Below are positions 16,804 through 25,852 of a stretch of DNA of 64,000 nt, in pieces (positions within the stretch are counted from its first letter, which is position 1; every line of letters begins with the position of its first letter). The translations under genes were made by a program, and so were the position numbers. Below the pieces are notes generated by a model, which ran no database searches, was not told where the DNA came from, and worked only from the letters and a program-made list of their open reading frames with translations. This DNA comes from JBKECP01 sp047974765 (GTDB lineage Bacteria; Pseudomonadota; Gammaproteobacteria; Pseudomonadales; Halieaceae): assembly GCA_047974765.1 (NCBI GenBank), contig JBKECP010000020.1, positions 248,001-312,000 on the forward strand, written 5' to 3'.

Positions 16804-16978
16804 GTGTCTTTGTCTTAGGTGGCCTCGGCAAAAACCAGGGCATTATCATTTGTTGCTGTGCGTCAATTTTTGGCCGACATTTAGCCTGCAAATCTCACCG
16901 TATAATTGAAACAGGCCTCTGTCTGGTGCATAAAGAAAGAACTGACAGGCACTTACAAAGCACAAAAAGCGGAGGTCT

Positions 16979-17613
16979 ATGGATACACAGTGTAATCCCG
17001 CACAACTTGAATTTCCCGCTTTGGGACGGCGGGATGTGGTAGGTCACTTCGATGGCGGCCGGATTACCTCCGATGGCGGTGGGTTGCTGCTGCGGGAGGT
17101 CGATCATCGTATAGGCTTGCTGAACCGGATGGCCAATGGCTTCACCGATCACCGCAATCCCAACAGTATTGAACACAGTGTCCATTCTCTGGTTGCTCAA
17201 CGCGTCTATGGCCTGGCTCTGGGCTATGGGGATCTCAACGACCACGATGTGCTGCGAGCGGACAGTGTGCTGGCGCTGCTGGTCGCCAAACAGGATCTGA
17301 CGGGTGAACACCGCGAACGGGAGCAGGATCGCGGCAACCCCCTGGCCGGTTCCTCCACCCTCAACCGGCTGGAACTCAGTGATTCTGTTTCGGCGACGAC
17401 TGACCGCTACAAAAAGATCGCGGCGAACCCGGCGGCACTGGATCGGCAGTTGGTGGATCTGTTTATCGAGTCTTGCGAAAAAGCATTACGAGAGATCCGG
17501 CTGGACCTGGATGCCACACGGTGCGCAAGGTCTGGCTGTCCTTCTCGGAGGCCTACCCTTACGCCAGTGACTTTGCCCGGATCCCGGCCAACGTGCGCCG
17601 ACACCCGGCCTGA
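16979..17613 (+). pseudogene. IS1380-family transposase, internally deleted
   Basis: The first ~180 codons encode an IS1380-type N-terminus (GGRITSDGGGLLLREVD; HSVHSLVAQRVYGLALGYGD; STLNRLELS) up to LDLDAT, the beginning of the DDE catalytic region. The frame then jumps: from about 17517 a different frame encodes VRKVWLSFSEAYPYASDF ... RRHPA-stop (17611-17613), which looks like the normal C-terminus. The middle of about 230 residues is missing, so the gene is dead. An ATG with GGAGG upstream gives the start. It marks the left border of a mobile-looking stretch before the TonB receptor. Confidence 0.85.
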
Positions 17614-17631
17614 GCGCCATCTGGATAGATC

Positions 17632-17907
17632 TCACTGCTCAAAAACCTCGGTCAGATAGTCTCTGGCTGGGGATTTCTTTGCCTTGAAGTCGCACAAGAC
17701 GCCTCGGGTGACTCCGAACTGCCAATAATCGGGCTGTTGTAGCGCCCCGATGCCACACCGACAAGGTAGCCACCGGGAAAATCGCAGACAGGCCGACTGA
17801 AATGACTCGAAAAGCGCAGCCAGATCAAAATCTGGTGAGCGATGCGGGTTAGCTGAGGGTAATTGCTCTGTTCTTTTGAGGGCGGGCCTGAACCGTTTTT
17901 TATTCAT
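17632..17907 (-). CDS. Small open reading frame, doubtful gene
   Basis: A 91-codon frame from an ATG at 17907 (MNKKRFRPALKRTEQL...) with basic start and three Cys (SACLRFSRWLPCRCGIG). It fills the gap between the broken transposase and the TonB receptor, in the opposite direction. I recognise no family; it may be a leftover of the insertion sequence or not coding at all. The rest of 17908-17999 holds nothing I recognise. Confidence 0.3.
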   Translation of the reverse strand: MNKKRFRPALKRTEQLPSANPHRSPDFDLAALFESFQSACLRFSRWLPCRCGIGALQQPDYWQFGVTRGVLCDFKAKKSPARDYLTEVFEQ

Positions 17908-17999
17908 ATTTTTAGTCAATATACGTCATTTCCTTGTCATTTAATTACGATATTTTTCCATTCCTTAATTGATTGCCCAACCCCCGTGAGGCGTTAGGA

Positions 18000-20297
18000 A
18001 TGGTACAAAAACCCTTGTATTACTGCACGCTTGCTCTATTGACGGCAGCATCAGCCACGATGGCTGGTGAGATAACAGATAATGCACTTGAGGTGATTAC
18101 CGTAACAGCACAAAAGCGTGAACAGCGCATCACTGATGTGCCGATGTCCATGAGCGCCTATGATGATGAGTTTCTGCAACAGATTGGCGGTACTGAGCTT
18201 GATCGTGTTGCCGCTATTACTCCCGGTTTTGTGATTCAGCTACAGGATAAATTTGCTCCTGGTTTTTCTATTCGCGGCATTACCTCCAATGATTTTAGCC
18301 CCCAGAGTGAGCTGCGGGTAGCTGTATTCCAGGACAGTGTGGCGGTTACTCAGGCGGCATCTTCCTACGGAGAGTTGTTCGATGTTGACCGCATTGAGGT
18401 GGAGAAGGGGCCTCAGTCCACGCTTCATGGTCGTTCAGCCCTCAATGGCGGTGTGTCCATTTTCCACAAGACACCGACAGATAAGCTGGATTTTGAAATT
18501 CAGGGGGGAGCGGGGGATTACGATTACCGTCATTTACAGGCTGTGATTAATGTGCCGGTGAGAGATACTTTTGCTCTACGTATTGGTGCTCTGATGCGTA
18601 AGCGGGATGGTTTTGTTGAAGATATCGACGGTGATGACAGTTATAACAATATTGATGCTCAGGCTTACCGTTTCAGTGCCCGCTGGGAACCTGATGATAA
18701 ATTTAGCTTCAATCTGGTAGCCACTTATGACAAAGATGACACCAACAGTACGGTGCCATTCAAATCTGGCACATTCGTGCCACTGGATCAGCAAAGCGGT
18801 GAGATTGTTGGTGACCTGGATTTTTGGTCTCCCCTGCATCTCGATACTTTTGGTGCTATTCCAAAACCTTATTTTCAGCGCGAAATTCGTGGGCTTAGTG
18901 GTATTGGTGAGTACTACATTGGTGACTATCTAAGTTTAACTTCTATCACAGGCTATCGCTGGTTTGATGCTTGTGAGTCCTTCGATAGTGATGGTACTTC
19001 CACCAACATGATTGCTGGTCACCAGTGCAATGGTGGTGAGCAAATATCTGAAGAAGTTCGTTTGAACTTTACGGGTTTTGGTAACCTGGATGGCTTTGTC
19101 GGCATTAGCGCTTTTGATGCCAGCAATGATATGGATATGGAGCTTGGGTATGATGAACGTGCTATGGCCCTGTTGTTCAATGGTGTATTACAGTCGCTTA
19201 CGCCTGATGGCTTGACCAATGATGAGATCAATATCCTGCTGGGAGAGGTGGCCGACACACTCAAACCTTTTCACCTGGATCGCACGCAAACCAATGCTGA
19301 TGTCCGTACTTATGATCTGTTTTTCGATGCTACCTGGCATCTTGACGATCAATTGGAAGTATTTGCTGGCACCCGTATCACCTGGGATGACAAAACAGTC
19401 TACTTGCGCGGTACCACTCCCTTTGGGGCCAGTAACCTGACCGGTGGTGGCATCTTGTTCAATCCCACTATCAATGGAAAAACTGTCAGTGATGATAATA
19501 GTTCGACCACAACAACAGGTCGCGTTGGTGTGCGCTACAGCTTCAATGACGACCTGAATGGGTATGTTGTGTACGGTATTGGCAAGCGACCAGAAATTCT
19601 GAATGTCAATGTGGATGGGAGTTCGGAAATAATTTCAACTGAGGAATTGGTTTCGATAGAAACAGGGATCAAATTCCAGTTGCTAAATAAACGCCTGCTG
19701 GGCGATGCCTCCATCTACTACTACGAATATGAGAATTTTCAGACACAGGCGGCAGTGGACGGTCGCCTTACAACTGTGAATGCGGGTGAAGCAGATGCTG
19801 CTGGTTTTGAAGCACAGTTTAATTATCTTGCTTTGACCTCAGTTAATCTTTTTGCCAGCTATGGTTACAACAAAGCGCGCCTGCGCTCTGGTGCTTATGA
19901 CGGTAACCAATTTCGCAATAGTCCGGATCATAAGTTTTCACTGGGAGCAAACCTGACTCTGCCTCTATTTGGTGGCTCCCTGGAATTTTCACCGCTATAC
20001 AGCTGGCAGTCAGAAATATTCTTCTTTGATGATAATGACAGGCTTGAATTACAGCAGCGTATTCCCGCTGCTTTCTCCGATACCAAAGTAGATGAGTATC
20101 AGGGCAGTTTTGGTCTTATTGGTGCGCGTTTGTCTTACTACGGCAGCAATTGGTCCATTACCCTGGCGGGAGATAATTTGACTGATGAAAAATATTTGGT
20201 AGATGCCGGTAACACCGGTGATTACTTTGGTATACCAACTTTTATCGGTGGCAGCCGTCGCAATGTGCGTGTCGAATTCAGTTTTAATATCCAGTAA
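18000..20297 (+). CDS. TonB-dependent outer-membrane receptor
   Basis: 765 aa. Signal peptide (MVQKPLYYCTLALLTAASATMA), a TonB box like EVITVTAQ, a plug domain (GFSIRGITSNDF; DRIEVEKGPQSTLHG), and a beta-barrel ending with Phe-rich RVEFSFNIQ. Imports a substrate across the outer membrane with energy from TonB-ExbB-ExbD. The substrate is unknown. The ATG at 18000 with GAGGCG upstream is preferred to a TTG 9 codons earlier. It probably forms an operon with the metallophosphoesterase gene, which begins 20 bases downstream; TonB genes are not in the window. Confidence 0.92.
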   Translation: MVQKPLYYCTLALLTAASATMAGEITDNALEVITVTAQKREQRITDVPMSMSAYDDEFLQQIGGTELDRVAAITPGFVIQLQDKFAPGFSIRGITSNDFSPQSELRVAVFQDSVAVTQAASSYGELFDVDRIEVEKGPQSTLHGRSALNGGVSIFHKTPTDKLDFEIQGGAGDYDYRHLQAVINVPVRDTFALRIGALMRKRDGFVEDIDGDDSYNNIDAQAYRFSARWEPDDKFSFNLVATYDKDDTNSTVPFKSGTFVPLDQQSGEIVGDLDFWSPLHLDTFGAIPKPYFQREIRGLSGIGEYYIGDYLSLTSITGYRWFDACESFDSDGTSTNMIAGHQCNGGEQISEEVRLNFTGFGNLDGFVGISAFDASNDMDMELGYDERAMALLFNGVLQSLTPDGLTNDEINILLGEVADTLKPFHLDRTQTNADVRTYDLFFDATWHLDDQLEVFAGTRITWDDKTVYLRGTTPFGASNLTGGGILFNPTINGKTVSDDNSSTTTTGRVGVRYSFNDDLNGYVVYGIGKRPEILNVNVDGSSEIISTEELVSIETGIKFQLLNKRLLGDASIYYYEYENFQTQAAVDGRLTTVNAGEADAAGFEAQFNYLALTSVNLFASYGYNKARLRSGAYDGNQFRNSPDHKFSLGANLTLPLFGGSLEFSPLYSWQSEIFFFDDNDRLELQQRIPAAFSDTKVDEYQGSFGLIGARLSYYGSNWSITLAGDNLTDEKYLVDAGNTGDYFGIPTFIGGSRRNVRVEFSFNIQ

Positions 20298-20317
20298 ATA
20301 TCCAAGGAGAAATAGCA

Positions 20318-21613
20318 ATGATACCCGCTAAAACACTCTGTTTTTCTATGGTAACGACCTGCCTGTTATCTGGCCTGTCGTCACTGACTGTTGCAGATGA
20401 TGATACCTTTACTATCGCAGTGATACCGGATACTCAAAACTATCTGGATTATACTCACCAGGTAGCCGAAGGTTTTCCCTTTGATGCCAATGTAATGTTT
20501 ATCGAACAAATGCAGTACATTGCTGATAATCTGGCAAGTGTTGGCGGGGAAATCGCCTTTGTCACTTCACTGGGTGATGTATGGCAGCATCAGAGTGAGC
20601 GTATTGACAAAGGGCATGTCGAGCGTGGCTTCAAGCGGGCACCCAATCCGGTTTTTGATCAGTATTTCAAGCCGACAGAGAAGGTAAAATCTGTCGAAAT
20701 GCCAAAAGCACATGAGGGGTTTTCTCTCATTGCCGGTAAAGTCCCATTCTCCGTTGTGCCGGGTAATCACGACTATGATGCTATGTGGACAGACGCCAAA
20801 TTTCCACCGTCTGAACCTGTAGATCCTGACAATTTGGCGAGTTTTGGCGTATTGCATCCGGGGGGACTGGATAATTTTCGCTCGGTTTTTGGTGCCAATA
20901 CGGCCTTCTTTAAGGACAAGCCCTGGTATGTGGCTTCTCACGATGGCGGAGCTGATAGCGCCCAGATATTTACAGCTGGTGGTTACCGGTTTTTGCATAT
21001 CGGCCTGCAATTTGATGCACCAAATGAGAGCCTGGCCTGGGCAGCAAAGATTGTTAAGCGTTATCCAGGCTTGCCTACTATTATTTCCACCCATGACTAT
21101 ATGGACACTGAGGGTGAGCGCAAAGCCAATGCACTGATTGATGGTCAGAAGGTAGATCCGATCCACAACAATCCGGAGATGGTGTGGCTGAAATTTATCA
21201 GCCAGCATGATCAGATATTCTTGGTGTTATGCGGTCACCAGCATGCTCAGTCCCGGCGGGTAGATTATAATGTTGCTGGTAATCCGGTTTGGCAGTTACT
21301 GTCAGACTATCAGGACCGGCATCAAACTCTGGTGGATGTAAACTACGAGTTTGGACAGTTTCCGGTGGGTATTGGTGATGGCTGGATGCGCTTTATGGAG
21401 TTTGATATGAGCAGCGATAAACCCCGTATCCATGTACGTACTTACTCTACCCACTATGATGCGCACAGTAGTGATCTTGCTGAATATGCCAGCTGGTATC
21501 GGGAACAGGAAAAGCCAAAAGAATCGGTAAAGGAGTACTTGTCTGGTGATGACTTTATAATTTTTCTGGAGGGTTTTCACGCACGCTTCGGTAAAGCCCG
21601 TATTACTCCCTGA
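20318..21613 (+). CDS. Secreted calcineurin-like metallophosphoesterase
   Basis: 431 aa with signal peptide (cleavage after SLTVA near residue 27). Metallophosphoesterase motifs: IPDTQNY (dinuclear-metal Asp/Gln type), SLGDVWQ, PGNHDYD, HDYMD and CGHQHAQS, in order. Likely a periplasmic or surface phosphatase or phosphodiesterase. The close TonB receptor suggests that the pair processes and imports an organophosphate, but this is inference. The start has AAGGAG upstream. No terminator with a T-tract is visible downstream. Confidence 0.85.
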   Translation: MIPAKTLCFSMVTTCLLSGLSSLTVADDDTFTIAVIPDTQNYLDYTHQVAEGFPFDANVMFIEQMQYIADNLASVGGEIAFVTSLGDVWQHQSERIDKGHVERGFKRAPNPVFDQYFKPTEKVKSVEMPKAHEGFSLIAGKVPFSVVPGNHDYDAMWTDAKFPPSEPVDPDNLASFGVLHPGGLDNFRSVFGANTAFFKDKPWYVASHDGGADSAQIFTAGGYRFLHIGLQFDAPNESLAWAAKIVKRYPGLPTIISTHDYMDTEGERKANALIDGQKVDPIHNNPEMVWLKFISQHDQIFLVLCGHQHAQSRRVDYNVAGNPVWQLLSDYQDRHQTLVDVNYEFGQFPVGIGDGWMRFMEFDMSSDKPRIHVRTYSTHYDAHSSDLAEYASWYREQEKPKESVKEYLSGDDFIIFLEGFHARFGKARITP

Positions 21614-21709
21614 TTGTCAACGGATACCTGCGCCACAGGAAAGGTGAAGCGGTTGATGTGTATAAATTTTGTTCAGCTGCTGAGCTGGCTACCTATAATA
21701 TTAACCTGG

Positions 21710-21743
21710 CAATCAAATAGGTGAATCCTTCACTATTTGATTG
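21710..21743. repeat. Hairpin with one bulge, 15 bp stem
   Basis: CAATCAAATAGGTGAA pairs with TTCACTATTTGATTG, leaving a bulged G and a 3-base loop. It lies about 100 bases after the metallophosphoesterase stop. No T-run follows it. It may protect or define the 3' end of the receptor/phosphatase mRNA. Confidence 0.6.
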
Positions 21744-21907
21744 TCGCCCCTGGAAATCAGCGAAATTTGTGAAATCCCTTGATTTTCGCAGGGCTCGCGC
21801 AGGCTTACAACCTGCGGCAGCACGTCCATGTGCGGCTTATTCATTCGGCCAAAAACTTGTCGAGCTAATAGTTTAAGTACTTTCAAATATTTCTTTCTCG
21901 TGTTTAC

Positions 21908-21953
21908 CTTTCAACTCCAGTTAAGGTCATTTAACCTTAACTGGAGTTGAAAG
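21908..21953. repeat. Perfect 19-bp inverted repeat
   Basis: Arms 21908-21926 (CTTTCAACTCCAGTTAAGG) and 21935-21953 are exact reverse complements with an 8-base loop. ATCTTTT follows on the plus strand, only a weak T-tract. It sits in the gene-free 21614-22086 stretch (473 bases), which besides this and the hairpin at 21710 holds no reading frame I would support. Confidence 0.7.
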
Positions 21954-22086
21954 ATCTTTTGAACTATATCGGCCTTTGCTAAGTATTGGAAAATAGATGA
22001 TCCAAAGTTTAAAAGTCTGAATAGCTTGTAAAAACTCCTGTTTTTTCAGGGATATTGATTTAAAACACAAACAAGAGGGCGAATAC

Positions 22087-22713
22087 TTGTTACAGGCGCT
22101 TAATAATATGCTGGTCATGCAGGACAACATGAATACCCGGGTGCATCCGCAATGGATCGGGCAGAACAATGCCTGGTACCGGGCGATCTGGATCGAGTGC
22201 GGTGAGCTGATAGATCATTACGGCTATAAATGGTGGAAAAAACAGACGCCAGAGATGAATCAGGTGCGGCTGGAGGTGATCGATATTTAGCACTTTGGTA
22301 TGTCGGCGCTGTTCAGGGAAGGTAAGACTATCGACATCATGGCGGCAGAAATTGTGGCTGAGGTTGAGAACTTTCAGGCCGCTGGCCTTGATGTACGTGA
22401 GGCCACTGAAGCACTGGCTCTGGACGCATTACAGCGCAAGAGTTTTTCACCGGTCTGTTTCTGGGAGCTGATGCATGCAGTCGAACTCGGCTTCGACGAT
22501 TTGTACTCGTCCTACGTTGGCAAGAACGTACTGAATTTTTTTCGTCAGGACAATGGCTATAAAGATGGCAGCTACCATAAAATCTGGCAGGGTCGGGAGG
22601 ATAATGAACACTTGGTGGAATTGATTGAATCTCTCGATCGCAGCGCAACTGATTTTGCCGCTCAGGTTTATCGTGCTCTGGAACAGCGATACCAACGGGC
22701 ACTGGCGGACTGA
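22087..22713 (+). pseudogene. Dimeric dUTP diphosphatase (dUTPase_2) broken by an in-frame amber codon
   Basis: Codons before and after TAG (22288-22290) form one dimeric dUTPase. Upstream part: NNMLVMQDNMNTRVHPQW, IWIECGELIDHYGYKWWKK with the metal-binding Glu residues, and VRLEVIDI; downstream: HFGMS..., then SYVGKNVLNFFRQ, DNGYKDGSYHKIW and GREDN. The family has Trp in the position before HFG, so TAG most simply arose from TGG. Function would be dUTP to dUMP plus PPi. It starts with TTG behind AAGAGGG. The open frame resumes with ATG at 22300, but that fragment would lack the first two metal-site helices. An undescribed suppression is possible but less likely. Confidence 0.85.
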
Positions 22714-22757
22714 ATGGGACTAAAAGGCAGGCGCCAAAAAGCAGGGAGAAATGAGGT

Positions 22758-23657
22758 ATGTCTGATGATGACAAACTGTCCACGACAGCAATGGCGAAGG
22801 CCTTGGAACTACCTGCGCAACAGTTGTTTGTCACCCTGCGTGATTACGGCTGGATAGAACGCCGTTCAGAGCAATGGCTACTGACAGCCAAAGGTGAGTA
22901 TGAAGGGGGCAGCTATCGTGAAAGTCGTCGCTATGGCCGCTATATTGTCTGGCCTGGCAAACTACTTGAGCACCCCTTGTTGCAGGCTATTGAATCCAGC
23001 CAGAGGATTACCGCTGCCTCTTTGCGGCACTTCTATCCGGCCCTGCACCCGCGTCAGATTAACCGTGCGCTGGCGGAAATCGGTTTGCAACAGCACAGTA
23101 TTCTCGGTTGGGAGCTGACGGAACTGGGCAAACAGTGGGGTGGTCAGCAGGCTGAGAGTGGCAATAGTGGCGCTTTCTATGTGACCTGGCCCCACGAAAT
23201 TGTTGATCATCCGGTTGTGCAGCGGGATCTGTCCCGGTTGGCTGAGGTGGTGGTGGAGCAAATTGAACTACCTGAAGATACCGAGCCGGACCTGTTTGCA
23301 GGCGCCGGCGATGTGAAAAGACTGGATTCGTGCCAGGGTATTGATGGTCACCAGCTTGTATCCTTGCTTGAGCGACAGGTTTGCGATTGGCTCTATCTGG
23401 CTCAATTGGCCCATGCCTGGCGGCGGGCACTGCCTTGTGAAGAGCGGCTATATGCAGATTTTTATCTGCCTCAGGGAGCGGTTTATATTGATTGCTGGCA
23501 AGAGAATGTGGCTCCCGGTGAATTGTCTGCCCGTTTGCGTCGTCGTGAAATTTACCATCAGATGAAACTGCATTTTATTGAAATCAGTGCCGATGATGGT
23601 GAGCGCCTCGATGAAGTGCTGGGCCGGGGACTATTGGCATTTGGTATTCGCTGCTAA
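22758..23657 (+). CDS. Unknown protein with DNA-binding-like repeats and nuclease-like C-terminus
   Basis: 299 aa, no signal peptide. The N-terminus has a winged-helix look (STTAMAKALELPAQQLFVTL; WLLTAKGEYEGGSY), repeated around residues 75-150, as in phage antirepressor/KilAC-type domains. The C-terminus has EERLYADFYLPQGAVYIDCW and later LDEVLGRGLLAFGIRC, which recalls PD-(D/E)XK nuclease-like proteins sometimes mislabelled glycerol kinase. Neither similarity is proven. It is 44 bases downstream of the dUTPase pseudogene, same strand; it ends 3 bases before the convergent trmA stop. Confidence 0.6.
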   Translation: MSDDDKLSTTAMAKALELPAQQLFVTLRDYGWIERRSEQWLLTAKGEYEGGSYRESRRYGRYIVWPGKLLEHPLLQAIESSQRITAASLRHFYPALHPRQINRALAEIGLQQHSILGWELTELGKQWGGQQAESGNSGAFYVTWPHEIVDHPVVQRDLSRLAEVVVEQIELPEDTEPDLFAGAGDVKRLDSCQGIDGHQLVSLLERQVCDWLYLAQLAHAWRRALPCEERLYADFYLPQGAVYIDCWQENVAPGELSARLRRREIYHQMKLHFIEISADDGERLDEVLGRGLLAFGIRC

Positions 23658-23660
23658 ACC

Positions 23661-24782
23661 TCAGTGCTTCTCCAGTAATACACCGCACTCCATATGCTGC
23701 GTATAAGGAAACTGATCGAAGAGGGCAAATCGACTAATACGATGGCTCCTGGACAGTTGTGTGAGATTGTTTGCCAGCGTCTGTGGATTGCAGGAGATAT
23801 ACAAAATTCGCTCAAAAGTACTGACCATGTTTTCAGTCTCCGAATCAAGGCCAGCTCTGGGTGGGTCGACAAAAACAGTTTTTAAATGATAGTCCTGCAA
23901 GGGTTTGGGTAATTTGGCCAGGCGTCTGAAGACGCGTTCACCACTGATAGCCTGGCTTATTTCTTCGGCGGACAGGCGGATCATTTGTACATTTTCAATA
24001 CCGTTATATTGCAGCCCCCATTGCGCAGCCTGGATGGCGCTTTTGGATAGTTCAGTGGCGATAAGCTGATTAAAACGTGTTGATAAGGGCAGGCTGAAAT
24101 TACCATTGCCACAATATAATTCCAGCAGGTCGCCGTTGTTGGTGTCTTTAACAGATTTATTTGAATGGATATCAGCGCAAGCCAGCGCCCATTCCAGCAT
24201 TTGGATATTGACCTGTGCGTTGGGTTGGCTAAACGCTTGTTCGTACTGGCGGTAGTAATAGCTTCGACCGGCAACGTCCAGGCATTCGGTAACATAGTCC
24301 CGCCCGATAACGATTTTTTGCTTGCGGCTGCGGCCAACCAGTGCAACGTCAAATTCCTGTGCCAGAGCTTTGGCGCGCGCAGTCCAGACATCATCTAACT
24401 TGCGATGATAAACAAGGGTGATCAGTGTATCGCCTGTCTGTGTACTTAAAAATTCCACCTGGAATAATTTGCGCCGTAAAACATCCTCGTTACGCAATAC
24501 ATTGCGCAACGGCTCCATCAGGTCCTGTATACGTTGGCAGGCAATGGGAAAGTATTTGACAGGCACGGGTGTTTTTCGATCTTCAGGGCGGAACATAACG
24601 TAATTAAGTTCATCACCTTCATGCCAGATGCGAAACTCCGCCCGCATCCGAAAAGCCTCTACTTTGCTGCAAAATACCTCAGGTTCAGGTGTATCAAAAT
24701 CAGACAGCAGTGTCCGAACAGTTCTGATCTTGGCTGTCAGCAAAGCATCGTAACAAGCGGGTTTAAATTGACTTAAAGGCAT
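23661..24782 (-). CDS. trmA: tRNA (uracil-54-C5)-methyltransferase
   Basis: 373 aa, normal length for TrmA. Makes the m5U54 of the T-loop in tRNA using SAM. Motifs: Gln-rich N-terminus, LLELYCGNGNFSLPL (SAM-binding), FVDPPRAGLDSET, catalytic Cys in YISCNPQTLANNL, and the C-terminal HMECGVLLEK. The ATG overlaps the stop region of the upstream trpD2-like gene by 10 bases, so the two are translationally coupled. Confidence 0.95.
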   Translation of the reverse strand: MPLSQFKPACYDALLTAKIRTVRTLLSDFDTPEPEVFCSKVEAFRMRAEFRIWHEGDELNYVMFRPEDRKTPVPVKYFPIACQRIQDLMEPLRNVLRNEDVLRRKLFQVEFLSTQTGDTLITLVYHRKLDDVWTARAKALAQEFDVALVGRSRKQKIVIGRDYVTECLDVAGRSYYYRQYEQAFSQPNAQVNIQMLEWALACADIHSNKSVKDTNNGDLLELYCGNGNFSLPLSTRFNQLIATELSKSAIQAAQWGLQYNGIENVQMIRLSAEEISQAISGERVFRRLAKLPKPLQDYHLKTVFVDPPRAGLDSETENMVSTFERILYISCNPQTLANNLTQLSRSHRISRFALFDQFPYTQHMECGVLLEKH

Positions 24783-25801
24783 GACTTGAGTCGGCTCCGA
24801 TCACGTTGCTGCCACAGTGACAGTGTATATTCATAAGCCTGTGCGGGTGTCAGCTGTGGTTCGAGCACTTGCAGAACTGCACTGGTTGTTGCCAGAGTGG
24901 CCAGTTCACCGTAATGATCTTTGCTCATGCCGTCACATTTTTTGCACCAGAGCTGACGCAAAGGTTCCACTGAGAGTTGTTCAACACGAGTGGTGCGTCC
25001 GGGCAGAGTTGCAGGTAGTACTCTTTCCTGGCGCTGTCCATCCACCAGCATTATTAGCCGGGTTCTGGCCGGTGGTTTAATTTCCACCTCGCCACTGTCG
25101 CCTTTGAATACTAGTGAGCGGGGTTGCGCCAGCAAGGCATCTGTGTCGCGGTGTAGTTCGGCATAAGCTGGATGAAAAATACTCTGAACAGCTGCAGGTG
25201 CCGCCAGTGGGTTGAGCATGCGAGTAAAGGTATTGACCGGTGAGCGCAGACCCAAAATGGGTTGTAATTGCATAATGCGGTGGAGTTCGGGGCAAAAGTG
25301 TCCAAGTGAAAGATAAGCAAAGCCATTGTTGTCGAGCTGCGTGGCAACATCCTGCCAGTGACTGGCAAGGGGTAGTCCCAGTCCCTGCATGGCTTGTTCG
25401 GTGTAAAGACGGTTTGCCGTATGGCCTTCAGCACCGTGAATAAAGATGCGCCACCCGGCTTGTGCCAACAGTAAAATACTCAGAATATACCAGGGATGCT
25501 GGTGTTTTTTGCCGGCATAGGAGGACCAGTCAAGATCAATCCTGAGTAGCGGTGCAGCAATGTGTTTACGGCAGGCTTCAACAAAGCCTGCCAGTTCTTC
25601 GGCAGATGTTTCCTTGACTCGCAACAGCATCAGGAAAGCACCGAGTTGAAGTGGCTCAACTTTGCCTTGCAGTATCATGCCAAAGGCTTCGTTGGCCTCG
25701 CTCTGTGTCAGTGAACGGGTACCCTTTTTACCCTTGCCGAGAATACGTACAAAAGTGGCAAAAGGATGCTGTGGGTGTTCATCAAAATGCTGGGCTGACA
25801 T
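24773..25801 (-). CDS. TrpD2/YbiB-like protein of the glycosyltransferase family 3 (anthranilate phosphoribosyltransferase-like)
   Basis: 342 aa. N-terminal helical domain (LTQSEANEAFGMILQGKVEPLQLGAFLML) and a core resembling TrpD (KHQHPWYILSILLLAQAGW; HGAEGHTANRLY; LGLRSPVNTFTRMLNPLAAP). YbiB/TrpD2 proteins bind nucleic acids rather than making tryptophan. In Pseudomonas a homologue follows tusE, as here (tusE is 51 bases upstream), which supports a role linked to RNA metabolism. Calling it a transferase would be a guess. Confidence 0.8.
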   Translation of the reverse strand: MSAQHFDEHPQHPFATFVRILGKGKKGTRSLTQSEANEAFGMILQGKVEPLQLGAFLMLLRVKETSAEELAGFVEACRKHIAAPLLRIDLDWSSYAGKKHQHPWYILSILLLAQAGWRIFIHGAEGHTANRLYTEQAMQGLGLPLASHWQDVATQLDNNGFAYLSLGHFCPELHRIMQLQPILGLRSPVNTFTRMLNPLAAPAAVQSIFHPAYAELHRDTDALLAQPRSLVFKGDSGEVEIKPPARTRLIMLVDGQRQERVLPATLPGRTTRVEQLSVEPLRQLWCKKCDGMSKDHYGELATLATTSAVLQVLEPQLTPAQAYEYTLSLWQQRDRSRLKSCL

Positions 25802-25852
25802 GCTTGCGATTTGCTCAATTAATTCAGGAGACTGTTATGTATGGCCTCTGCT

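Noticed and set aside
12089..17930. Shared 13-base TCAATATACGTCA on both sides of the stator operon as element borders
   Set aside because: Thirteen-base matches are expected by chance in 64 kb, and no other symmetry supports borders.
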